Positions 1 through 8,400 of a stretch of DNA of 64,000 nt are shown one piece after another. A program made the translations under genes and the position numbers. Position 1 is the stretch's first letter. The number at the start of each line of letters is the position of its first letter. The DNA lies in the NCBI RefSeq assembly GCF_044748305.1, contig NZ_JBIVFT010000010.1, positions 97,411 through 161,410 of the forward strand, read 5' to 3'. Origin of the DNA: Arthrobacter_E sp044748305 (GTDB lineage Bacteria > Actinomycetota > Actinomycetes > Actinomycetales > Micrococcaceae). The notes under the pieces were generated by a model. It had not been told where the DNA came from, made no database searches, and saw only the letters and a program-made list of their open reading frames with translations.

Positions 1-1465
1 CCGGCAGCCGCCGGCGCAGTCCCGGCGTCGTGCGCAACTCCCGGACGGCGTCCCGGAGCGCCAGTATCCCGCGTTCGAGCAGCTCGGGAGGCTGTGTGAA
101 GGGCAGCCGAAGGTGGGAGTCGAAGGCGCCGCCGACTCCGAAGCGCGGGCCCGCGGCGAGTCGCACCCCGCGCGGTGCGGTCAGCATGGTCAGGGCTGAA
201 CTGCTGAGCGTTTCAGCGGATGACCGCGCGGAGCGGGGGAGTGCGCACCAGAGCGAAAGCCCGCCCTCGGGCAGAGTGAAGCGCCAATCGGGGAGATGCT
301 CCCGAAGCAGTCCGGTCAGGACGTCGCGCTGTTCCCGCAATTCCACGAGTCGTTCCGGAAGTCCCACGAGATCTCGCTGAAGCACATGGCGAGCCGCCAG
401 TTGTTCGGCCACCGGGCCTCCCAGATCGAGTGCCGTCCGGGCCTGACTCATCCGTCGGATGTTCTCAGTGCTGGACCGTGCCCAGCCGATCCGCAGACCT
501 CCCCAATGGGTCTTGCTGAGCGAACCGATCGTCACCACGCCGGGCGCGAAGGAACCGAGATGCGCGGGCGCGGCGCCGTCGAAGCCGATGGCCCGCAGCG
601 TCTCATCCGCGATCAGCACCGTTCCGGAGGCGGATGCCGCCCGGGCCACGCGGCGTCGTTGTTCCACCGGCATGAGCCGTCCTGTCGGATTGTGGAAGTC
701 GGGGATCAGATACGCCACGGCCGGGCGGTGCCGGGCGAGTGCGGTTTCGAGGGCCTCGGTGTCCCAGGGGCCGTCCTCGGGGAACGCGATCGGAACCGCC
801 TTGCAGCCGTGCGCGGCGATCGCGTCGAAAGCGTGCGGGTAGCTGGGGTGCTCGATGACGGCTCGCTGTCCCGGTGAAGTGAAGGCTGAAAGGGCGAGGG
901 ACATGGCCTGCTGCGCGCCCGCTGTGACCATGACCTGGTCCACCGTGGTGGGCAGGCCCTCGGCGGTGAAGCGCGCCGCGATCGCCTCCCGGAGTTCGGG
1001 CAGGCCGACGGAGTCGTAGCCGAAGCCGGGCAACAGGGCGGGCAGTTCACTCAGGGCCGCGGTGTACGCCTGGTGTACCACCGCCCCGTTCGCAGGCAGG
1101 CAGGCGTACGCGAAGTCGACCACGCCGTCCGGTGCCCGCAAGCCCGCCGCGTAGTTCTGCCTTAGAGTCAGGAGCTCCAGATCACGGGTTTGGCTCGGGA
1201 TGCAGCTGCGGGCCCGGGTGCCTTGGCCGGCTGAGAGGAAGCCCTCCTCGCGCAGTTCGTTGTAGGCCGTGGTGACGGTGGTGCGGCTGACCCCCAGTGC
1301 CACTGCGAGAGCGCGTTCGCTGGGCAATGACGAGTCGAGAGGGAGGCGTCCGTCCAGGATCAGCAGGCGGACGACGTCGGCCAGCTCCCGGTAGACGGGC
1401 GCCGCGCCACGGCGCCACTCGCCGAGGAGCCGGACGAAGGCGGTTCCCGAAGTGGCCTGGTTCAT
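1..1465 (-). CDS. MocR/GntR-type regulator with aminotransferase-like domain (YczR-like), 3' end cut by window edge
   Basis: Open frame from an ATG at 1465 (MNQATSGTAF) to the left edge, at least 488 codons, close to the usual 450-500 aa of the family, so only a short C-terminal tail is missing. The N-terminal 70 residues form a GntR winged helix (SRTTVTTAYNELREEGFL). The rest is a fold-type I aminotransferase-like domain with the PLP-lysine motif GSLSKTHWGGLRIGW (Lys about residue 318). MocR proteins are PLP-dependent or PLP-sensing regulators. It is divergent from a YczE-like gene, the arrangement known for YczR regulators, and a near-perfect inverted repeat lies between the two starts, 15 nt before this start. 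It most likely controls that neighbour and itself; the effector is unknown. Confidence 0.88.
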   Translation of the reverse strand, partial: MNQATSGTAFVRLLGEWRRGAAPVYRELADVVRLLILDGRLPLDSSLPSERALAVALGVSRTTVTTAYNELREEGFLSAGQGTRARSCIPSQTRDLELLTLRQNYAAGLRAPDGVVDFAYACLPANGAVVHQAYTAALSELPALLPGFGYDSVGLPELREAIAARFTAEGLPTTVDQVMVTAGAQQAMSLALSAFTSPGQRAVIEHPSYPHAFDAIAAHGCKAVPIAFPEDGPWDTEALETALARHRPAVAYLIPDFHNPTGRLMPVEQRRRVARAASASGTVLIADETLRAIGFDGAAPAHLGSFAPGVVTIGSLSKTHWGGLRIGWARSSTENIRRMSQARTALDLGGPVAEQLAARHVLQRDLVGLPERLVELREQRDVLTGLLREHLPDWRFTLPEGGLSLWCALPRSARSSAETLSSSALTMLTAPRGVRLAAGPRFGVGGAFDSHLRLPFTQPPELLERGILALRDAVRELRTTPGLRRRLP

Positions 1466-1479
1466 CAAGCCAGTATCTC

Positions 1480-1508
1480 AAAGTGGCTATGTTTTTCATA
1501 GCCACTTT
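1480..1508. promoter_or_regulatory. Inverted repeat, likely operator of the MocR regulator
   Basis: Perfect 11-bp arms aaagtggctat (1480-1490) and atagccacttt (1498-1508) with a 7-nt spacer. It sits in the 60-bp gap between the divergent MocR and YczE-like genes. A symmetric site exactly between a regulator and its presumed target is the expected place for autoregulation and target control. Binding by this regulator is inferred. Confidence 0.65.
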
Positions 1509-1525
1509 TCTGCGAATGTTGGGTC

Positions 1526-2167
1526 ATGATGTTCCGCAGAATCTCCCAATTGCTCGCTGGCCTGGCCCTCTACGGCTTCTCCATCGCCCTGTTCATCCGG
1601 GCCGGGCTGGGAACGTCTCCCTGGGACATCCTGCATCAGGGCGTCGCCCGCCTGAGCGGGATCAGCACGGGAGTGGTCATCATCGTGCTGAGCTTCCTGA
1701 TCCTGCTGCTGTGGATCCCGTTGCGGCAGAAGCCAGGCTGGGGCACGCTCGCCAATGCCGTGCTGGTGGGGCTGTTCGTGGATCTGTCCATGCCGCTCAT
1801 TCCGAGGGTCGAGGGCCTCGTCTGGCAGATCGTGTTCCTGCTCGCGGCCGTGCTCTTGAACGCCGTGGCCACGGCCTGCTACATCGCGGCCTCCTTCGGA
1901 CCCGGAGCCCGGGACGGTCTCATGACCGGGCTGGCGCGCCGCACGGGCTGGTCCTTGCGTCTGTGCCGGACGCTCATCGAAGTGACCGTGGCCGCCATCG
2001 GCTGGTCCTTGGGTGGCGTGCTCGGGGTGGGGACCGTGGCCTACGCGCTGTGCATCGGGCCCCTGGTCCAGTGGCTCATGCCGTTCTTCGCGATCCCGGG
2101 CGTGCGCCGCGGTGGTGCCGGGGTGGAAGTGCCCGCCGCCGAGCGCTCCCCATCGACTGCTCCGTAA
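1526..2167 (+). CDS. yczE: YczE/YitT-like integral membrane protein
   Basis: 213 aa with about five hydrophobic helices and the N-terminal family pattern LAGLALYGFSIALFIRAGLG followed by SPWDILHQG. The start at 1526 (MMFRRISQ) lies 18 nt after the operator and has no strong Shine-Dalgarno. YczE-type proteins are linked by conserved neighbourhood to MocR regulators of the YczR group; their transported substrate or role is not settled. The gene is monocistronic and ends within a long inverted repeat that separates it from the convergent MBL gene. The family call is good; function is open. Confidence 0.8.
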   Translation: MMFRRISQLLAGLALYGFSIALFIRAGLGTSPWDILHQGVARLSGISTGVVIIVLSFLILLLWIPLRQKPGWGTLANAVLVGLFVDLSMPLIPRVEGLVWQIVFLLAAVLLNAVATACYIAASFGPGARDGLMTGLARRTGWSLRLCRTLIEVTVAAIGWSLGGVLGVGTVAYALCIGPLVQWLMPFFAIPGVRRGGAGVEVPAAERSPSTAP

Positions 2168-2216
2168 ACGTCCTTTTCGGGCCTCAAAACGACAGCTGCG
2201 GAGCAATCGATGGGGA
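2147..2216. terminator. Long imperfect inverted repeat between convergent genes
   Basis: Arms ccccatcgactgctccg (2148-2164) and cggagcaatcgatgggg (2199-2215) match at 16 of 17 positions, with a further weaker inner stem (gtccttttc / caaaacgac). It overlaps the stop codon of the YczE-like gene and lies before the end of the convergent MBL gene, so it can end transcription from both sides. Its length is more than a plain terminator needs; a small palindromic repeat element is an alternative. Confidence 0.6.
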
Positions 2217-2226
2217 AGGGCATGGC

Positions 2227-2856
2227 TCAGTGACCCCGGTCGATCCATTCCTGGAGCTGGGGAGCCTCCGCGCCGATGGTGGTGGAGTCACCGTGTCCGG
2301 TGTTCACCACCGTCTCCGGGGGCAAGGTGAGGAGGCGCTCCCGGATGGATTCGATGATGGTCGGGAAGTCGCTGAAGGAGCGTCCTGTCGCACCGGGCCC
2401 GCCCTGGAACAGGGTGTCACCGGTGAAGACGACGCCGAGCCCGGGAGCATGGAAACTGACGGATCCGGGGGAGTGCCCGGGGGTGTGAAGCGCCGCCAAT
2501 TCAGTGCCTGCCACCTCGAAGCGCTGGCCGTCCGCGATGTCCGCATCGGGACGGGTGTCCGGATACACGTCCTCCCAGAGCATCCGGTCCGCCGGATTCA
2601 GATGGACCGGGGCGCCCACCCGGGACGCGAAAGCCCGGGCATGGCGGATGTGGTCGTCGTGACCGTGGGTGAGCAGGACGGCCCGCACCGTGCGTCCGGC
2701 CACTGCTGAGACGATCGCCTCGGGGTCGTGCGCCGGGTCGATCACCACGACCTCGGTGTCGTCGCCCACGATCCACACATTGTTGTCCACTTCCCAGGTT
2801 CCTCCGTCGAGGGAGAACGTGCCGGAGGTGACGAGCCGTTCGATCCGCGCGGCCAT
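2227..2856 (-). CDS. Metallo-beta-lactamase-fold hydrolase linked to mscR
   Basis: 209 aa with the MBL signature THGHDDH near residue 65, a GHSPG segment and a second metal ligand in FTGDTLF, followed by a late TGHGDSTTIG. These are the features of glyoxalase II-like thioester hydrolases. The ATG shares one base with the TGA of mscR (TGATG), so translation is probably coupled. In actinobacteria an MBL hydrolase commonly follows S-(hydroxymethyl)mycothiol dehydrogenase, where hydrolysis of the S-formylmycothiol product is the proposed step. Cytosolic; substrate is inferred from context. Confidence 0.82.
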   Translation of the reverse strand: MAARIERLVTSGTFSLDGGTWEVDNNVWIVGDDTEVVVIDPAHDPEAIVSAVAGRTVRAVLLTHGHDDHIRHARAFASRVGAPVHLNPADRMLWEDVYPDTRPDADIADGQRFEVAGTELAALHTPGHSPGSVSFHAPGLGVVFTGDTLFQGGPGATGRSFSDFPTIIESIRERLLTLPPETVVNTGHGDSTTIGAEAPQLQEWIDRGH

Positions 2857-3968
2857 CAGCGCGCCACCGCCCCGGTGATCTCGACGACGGAACGCAGGAC
2901 CTCGCCGCGGTGCATCTTCTCGAAAGCGGCTTCCACGTCTCCCAGGCCGATGCGTTCGGAAACGAAGGCGTCCAGTGGGAGACGGCCGAGGCGGTACTGG
3001 TCCACCAGCATGGGGAAGTCCCGGCTCGGCAGGCAGTCGCCGTACCAGGAGGACTTCAGCGAACCTCCCCGCCCGAACACGTCGAGCAGCGGAAGGTCCA
3101 GGGTCATCTCAGGCGTCGGCACGCCCACCAGAACGACGCGTCCGGCGAGGTCGCGCGCGTAGAACGCCTCCTTGTAGGTCTCCGGGCGGCCGACCGCATC
3201 GATGACGACGTCGGCGCCGAAGCCACCGGTGAGCGCGCGGATCGCCTCCACCACGTCCTCCGGACCGGAAACCACACCGTGGGTCGCCCCCAGCGTCTTG
3301 GCGAGTTCGACCTTGGCGGGGTCGCGGTCGACGGCGATGATCGTCGTCGCGCCGGCGAGCTTCGCCCCGGCGATCGCGGCATTGCCCACGCCGCCGCAGC
3401 CGATGACCGCCACCGACTCCCCGCGCTTGACCTCTCCGGTGTTCATGGCGGCGCCGATGCCGGCCATGATGCCGCAGCCGAGGAGGCCGACGGCGGCCGG
3501 ATCGACGTCGTCGTCGATCTTCGTGCACTGGCCGGCGGCGACCAGGGTCTTCTCCGCGAAGGAGCCGATGCCGAGCGCGGGGGAGAGCGGCGTGCCGTCC
3601 TTCAGAGTCATCTTCTGCGTGGCGTTGTGCGTGGCGAAACAGTACTGCGGCTGGCCCTTGGCGCACGCGCGGCAGTTCCCGCAGACGGCCCGCCAGTTGA
3701 GGATGACGCGGTCCCCGACTGCCAGGTCCGTGACGTCCGGGCCGACGGCGCTGACGACCGCGGTGGATTCGTGACCGAGCAGATAGGGGTACTCGTTGCC
3801 GATCCCCCCGAGCTTGTAGTGCAGATCCGTGTGGCAGACACCGCAGCTCAGGACATCCACCAGGGCTTCCCCGGGGCCGGGTTCGGGGACCAGGATGGTC
3901 TCGAGGGTGGCGGGCGCGCCTTTCGCCTTGACGACGACGGCCTGGACTTCGTGGACGGCTGCGGTCAT
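2856..3968 (-). CDS. mscR: S-(hydroxymethyl)mycothiol dehydrogenase / S-nitrosomycothiol reductase
   Basis: 370-aa zinc-dependent medium-chain dehydrogenase. Visible are the catalytic-zinc motif SCGVCHTD with GHE downstream, the structural zinc cluster CGNCRACAKGQPQYC, and a Rossmann GCGGVGNAA for NAD. The start MTAAVHEVQA at 3968 is preceded by ggaggtag, a strong ribosome-binding site, so the longer in-frame extension was rejected. The enzyme oxidises the formaldehyde-mycothiol adduct and can reduce S-nitrosomycothiol; this is known for the family. The MBL hydrolase overlaps its stop. Together they form the mycothiol formaldehyde-detoxification pair. Confidence 0.87.
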   Translation of the reverse strand: MTAAVHEVQAVVVKAKGAPATLETILVPEPGPGEALVDVLSCGVCHTDLHYKLGGIGNEYPYLLGHESTAVVSAVGPDVTDLAVGDRVILNWRAVCGNCRACAKGQPQYCFATHNATQKMTLKDGTPLSPALGIGSFAEKTLVAAGQCTKIDDDVDPAAVGLLGCGIMAGIGAAMNTGEVKRGESVAVIGCGGVGNAAIAGAKLAGATTIIAVDRDPAKVELAKTLGATHGVVSGPEDVVEAIRALTGGFGADVVIDAVGRPETYKEAFYARDLAGRVVLVGVPTPEMTLDLPLLDVFGRGGSLKSSWYGDCLPSRDFPMLVDQYRLGRLPLDAFVSERIGLGDVEAAFEKMHRGEVLRSVVEITGAVAR

Positions 3969-4005
3969 GAAACTACCTCCAGTGATATATCTAAGTTCTG
4001 CCAGC

Positions 4006-4530
4006 CTACGCGGCGTGGTCCGGGCTGTCAGGGCGTCGTGCGTCGATCTCGTGCAAGTACGCGGCATTGCCCCGGATCGCGGCCTCGTAGCGAAGCAGTT
4101 CGGGTGTTCGGAGATGGTCTGCGAACAGTTCCAGGGCGGAGGCCAGTGCGGCGTCGTGACGGCCCTGGGCATGCAGGGTGAGCAGTGCGAAGATCCCTAG
4201 TGAGACGGAGTCCGGGAACCGCTCCCGGGCCACGCCGAAGACCCTCTCCGACTCCTCCAGACGGCCCAGGTTCCGCAGAGTGCTGCCGTACTGGAGGAAG
4301 CACTTACGGAGCGTCTCACCGTCCAGACCGGCGGCGAGGGCCCGCTCATAGAAACCGGCGGCGGTTTCCTCCTCGCCGGCCGTGTCGTGTGCGCCGCCCA
4401 CGTGATACAGCACCAGTGCTTCGTCCGGATACTCCGCCAGGACCTGACGATACGCGTCGATGGTGGGCTGCATGTTCTCGCGGTCCCGGGCCGCGAAGAT
4501 CGCGTCGAGCCGTTGTTCCAGTTCCTGCAT
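4006..4530 (-). CDS. Tetratricopeptide-repeat protein
   Basis: 174 aa, start MQELEQRLDA at 4530. The sequence is almost all helical with TPR-like units (YRQVLAEYPDEALVLYHVGG, YERALAAGLDGE, NLGRLEESERVFGVARERFP), as in the TPR_5 group of small stand-alone proteins. No signal peptide or catalytic domain. It starts 5 nt after the end of nei on the same strand, so it is probably in the lhr-nei transcript. TPR proteins mediate protein contacts; its partner is unknown. Confidence 0.75.
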   Translation of the reverse strand: MQELEQRLDAIFAARDRENMQPTIDAYRQVLAEYPDEALVLYHVGGAHDTAGEEETAAGFYERALAAGLDGETLRKCFLQYGSTLRNLGRLEESERVFGVARERFPDSVSLGIFALLTLHAQGRHDAALASALELFADHLRTPELLRYEAAIRGNAAYLHEIDARRPDSPDHAA

Positions 4531-4535
4531 GGCTC

Positions 4536-5423
4536 CTACTTTCGTTTCGGGGAATCGCCGGGGAATTGCTGACAGCGCGGACAGAAGTAGACGGCGCGAT
4601 CCTGGGCTGCTCTCCCCGCGGATCCCGGCTCGCTCAGCGTCTCCTGCCGGATCGGGGTCCGGCAGCGCAGGCACGGCTGGCGGGTACGCCCGTACACGAA
4701 GAAGCGCGGCCAGAGGCCGCCGGAGGACGGACGGCCCAGGGGCTCCGATGGCGTGGTGCGGCGGCCGGGGTGGTCCCGGTTGAGGTCGAGCAGACGGAAC
4801 GCTTCAGCGACGACGCCGGCCGCGTCCAGACGGGCGGGCGGCAAGCTCAAGGCGCGCACCGGGGCGGCCGGATGCAGGCCGGCCAGGAAACACAGTTCGT
4901 TGCGGTAGATGTTGCCGATCCCGGCCATGACGCGCTGGTCCAGCAGGGCCAGACCGATGGGCCGGGACGGGTCCGACACGAGGTTCGCTTCCGCCTGCGC
5001 CGGGTCCCATCCCGGGCCGAGCAGATCGGGTCCGAGGTGTCCGACCACGCGGGGCTCCTCCTGGGTGGGCAGGACCTCCAGTACGCCCAGGGAGAACCCG
5101 ACCGCCGTCCCGTCCTGGACCGTCAGCACGCAGCGGGCCGTGTGGCCGGGTCGTTTCCAGCGCGCACCGGGACCGTAGATCTCCCAATGTCCTTCCATCT
5201 TCAAGTGCGAATGGATGGTCAGCGGTGGACGCGGGGTTCCAGCGGGCGGGACGAGCCGGTGAAGGAGGTGCTTGCCCCGCGAGACGACTTCTTCCGTGTG
5301 CCAGCCCGCCAGATCCAGAGTGGCGTGCCGGGGGATGCGGAAGTCACTGGAGAGCAGTGCTTTCCCGGCCAGGAAACCGTGCAGCAAGGAGGCCTGCTGC
5401 CAGAGGGAGTCGCCTTCAGGCAC
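4536..5423 (-). CDS. nei: Fpg/Nei-family DNA glycosylase (endonuclease VIII-like, Nei2 type)
   Basis: 295 aa starting MPEGDSLWQQ, so after Met removal Pro2 is the catalytic nucleophile and Glu3 the acid, the Nei/Fpg hallmark. A helix-two-turn-helix region (DQRVMAGIGNIYRNELCF) and a C-terminal zinc finger (CLRC ... CPRCQQ) complete the family layout. It excises oxidised pyrimidines and cleaves the abasic strand. The start overlaps the 3' end of the helicase gene by 8 nt, so they are co-translated; lhr and nei are neighbours in mycobacteria too. Confidence 0.9.
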   Translation of the reverse strand: MPEGDSLWQQASLLHGFLAGKALLSSDFRIPRHATLDLAGWHTEEVVSRGKHLLHRLVPPAGTPRPPLTIHSHLKMEGHWEIYGPGARWKRPGHTARCVLTVQDGTAVGFSLGVLEVLPTQEEPRVVGHLGPDLLGPGWDPAQAEANLVSDPSRPIGLALLDQRVMAGIGNIYRNELCFLAGLHPAAPVRALSLPPARLDAAGVVAEAFRLLDLNRDHPGRRTTPSEPLGRPSSGGLWPRFFVYGRTRQPCLRCRTPIRQETLSEPGSAGRAAQDRAVYFCPRCQQFPGDSPKRK

Positions 5424-8400
5424 GGAGCCTCACCCCGCGGGGTGTCGAGTACGCGCCGGCCTCCAGCAGTGCGGCTGCGAGCGGGGTGCCGAGAAGGTCC
5501 TGGCCGTTGACCTTCTCCATGGCGAGGCGGTCCACGGCTCCACGGCGCACGGTGGCGACCAGGGATGCCGCGGATTCGGCGAGCAGTACCTCGTCCTGTG
5601 TGAAACTCAGCAGGGTCTTGCCTCCACGTTCGATGTAGATCACGAGCCTGCCGTCCACCAGTACCACCAGGGCTCCGGCCTTGCGTCCTGGCCGGTGTCC
5701 TCCCGACGCGCCGTCCAGGAGCGGCCACGGCAGTGCTGCGCCATAAGGGTTGGCGGGGTCCGTCGCCGCCAGGGTCACCGTGCTGTGCACTCGGTCCTCG
5801 GGCGCCCGGGCGGCTCCGTCCTCGGCGAAGGAGCGGAGCCGGTCCACCGTGGCGGGAACGGAGAACTGCGCTGCGCCGAGCTTCTCGATGAAGTAGCCGC
5901 GGCGGGTTCTTCCGCTTTCCTCCAATTTGCTCAGCACCTTGTAGAGCAGCGCGAAACCGCCGGGGACCTGCTCGGACATGACGGAGCCTCGGGTCAGCAC
6001 CCCGTAACGGTCCAGCAGGAGCTCGGCCAGCGCATGTGCCCTGACCGTTGGGTCCAGGGGTTGCCGCAGCACCGCTGACCATCGGCCCACACCCAGCGGC
6101 GGGGTCGAACCGAGCGTGGCGGCCTCCATGCCTGAACCGAGCCCGGCACCGGGGAAGGTGTGGCTGCTTCCGAGCCGGGGCCGTCTCAGAGACCGGGCCC
6201 GCGAAGGCCGTGGCGTCTGCTTGTGCGCGGTCCCGCCACCGGACAGCAGCGCCCTGACAGGGGCGAAAGTGTCCCCGGTGGCGCGGCCGGCCCAGACGAG
6301 TCCCCACAGCTCGGCCAGCATCTCCTCGTCGGTCAGGACCGCGTCCATTCCCCCGGCGCTCTCCTTGAGCGGCCGGAAGAAGAACGCCCCGCCGCCGTCC
6401 AGCTGCTCCAGGATCCTTTGCTGAGCGGCGCTCGGTGCGAAGTCCTCATCCGGTGTCAGGGTCAGAGCCGCCGACTCGGCCAGATGAAGGCTCACCCACC
6501 CGTCGTTGCCGGGCAGCGATGAAGTCCCGGTCCAGAGCACCTCACCGCCTGCCATGAGCTCGTCCAGGAGCGTGGGCGAGTAGTCCCGCACACGCGACGG
6601 CAAGACGAGGGTCTCCCAGGCGGATGCCGGAACCGGCACTCCGCTGAGCTGGTCCACCACCGTGAGTACCCCGTCCAGACCCTTGAGCTGGGCAGGGCTC
6701 CGGGAGGTTCCCACGTTCTGCCAGATCGGCAGGAAACGGCCGAAAGCGGAGGCATCGACCGGTTCTACTTCGGCCCGCAGCGCTGCCAGGGAACGACGGC
6801 GGAGCCTGCGCAGCACCTCGGCATCGCACCACTCCTGCCCGCCCACGAGTCCGGGCTGTGCCGTGCTCTCGGGCTGCGGGATGCCACCGATCTCGGCGCT
6901 GGTGCCGGCTTCGGTGGGATGGGGCCGGAACTCGCCCTCCACGATCCTGCCGTCGGAGGTGAGCCGCTTGAGGACTGAGAGGACGACGGCCGTGCCGAGA
7001 CCCAGACGGGTGGCGAGTTCCGACGTCGTGAAAGGTGCGTGCGTGCGGGCGTAACGGGCCACCAGATCGCCGAGCGGATCCGCCACCGGTTCCAGGAACG
7101 CCAAGGGGACGCCCATGGGGAGTGGGACGCCCAGGCCGTCGCGCAGACGTGCCGCGTCCTCGACGGCGGCGAATCGCTCGACGCCCTGAAGGTTCACGCG
7201 CAATGCCCGGCCTGCAGACACCAACTCGGCCGCGTGGTCGGGTGCGCCGAGGGGTTCTTCCAGGCGTGCCGCGAGTTCTTCCACGCTGAGCGGCCCGAGG
7301 AGGCGCAGCAGATCCGCGCTGCCTTCCACTCCGCGGAGTTTGCGGTCCGGGGCCAAGCGCTGCAGTTCCAACTCGGTCTGCTCCACGACCGCCGGGTCCA
7401 GGAGTTCCCGCAGTTCCACTCTGCCCAGCAACTCGTTCAGCAGGCCGGAGTCCAGGGAGAGCGCGGCCGCGCGGCGTTCGGCCAGCGGCGAGTCGCCCTC
7501 GTAGAGGAACTGGGCCACGTAGCCGAACAGCAGGCTGCGGGCGAAGGGCGAAGGCTGCGCCGTGGTGGTCTCGGAGATCTGGATCTCACGGCGCTGAATA
7601 CGCCCGGCGAGGTCCTGAAGGGAGGGCAGGTCGTAGACGTCCTGGAGGCACTCGCGCACGGTCTCCAGGACGATGGGGAACTGGGGGTACTTCTTGGCGA
7701 CGTCCAAGAGCTGGGCCGCGCGCTGCCGTTGCTGCCAGAGCGGCTGGCGCTTGCCCGGGGTCTGCCGGGGGAGGAGGAGAGCACGCGCCGCACATTCCCG
7801 GAACCGCGAAGCGAACAGTGCGCTCCCGCCCACCTCCTCCGTGACGATCCGTTCAAGTTCCTCGGGCTCGAAGAGGAACAGCTCGGCTCCAGGAGGCTCG
7901 TCCTCCATGAGGGGGACCCGCAGCACGATGCCGTCGTCCGCCGCCATGACGGAACCGTCCAGGCCGTAGCGTTCCTGGAGCCTGCGTCCGACGGCCAGCG
8001 CCCAGGGTGAGTGCACGGGCATGCCGAAGGGACTGTGCAGGACCACGCGCCAATCGCCCAGCTCATCGTGGAAGCGCTCCACCAGGAGCGCCTTGTCGTT
8101 CGGGACCACGGTGGTGGACTGCTGCTGTTCCCGCAAATACGCAACGAGGTTGCCCGCTGCGAAAGGATCCAGGCCGATGCCCTCACAGCGGGCGACCGCC
8201 TGGTCCGTGTCCGCTCCGGACAGCTCCCGGACGAAGGCCCCGAGCGCCTGGCCCAATTCGAGAGGACGGCCCAGGGAATCCCCTTTCCAGAAGGGGAGCT
8301 TCCCCGGCTGACCGAAGGCGGGGGTCACCAGGACGCGATCGAAGGTGATGTCCTCGATCCGCCAGCTCGTGGCACCAAGGGCGAACACATCACCGACGCG

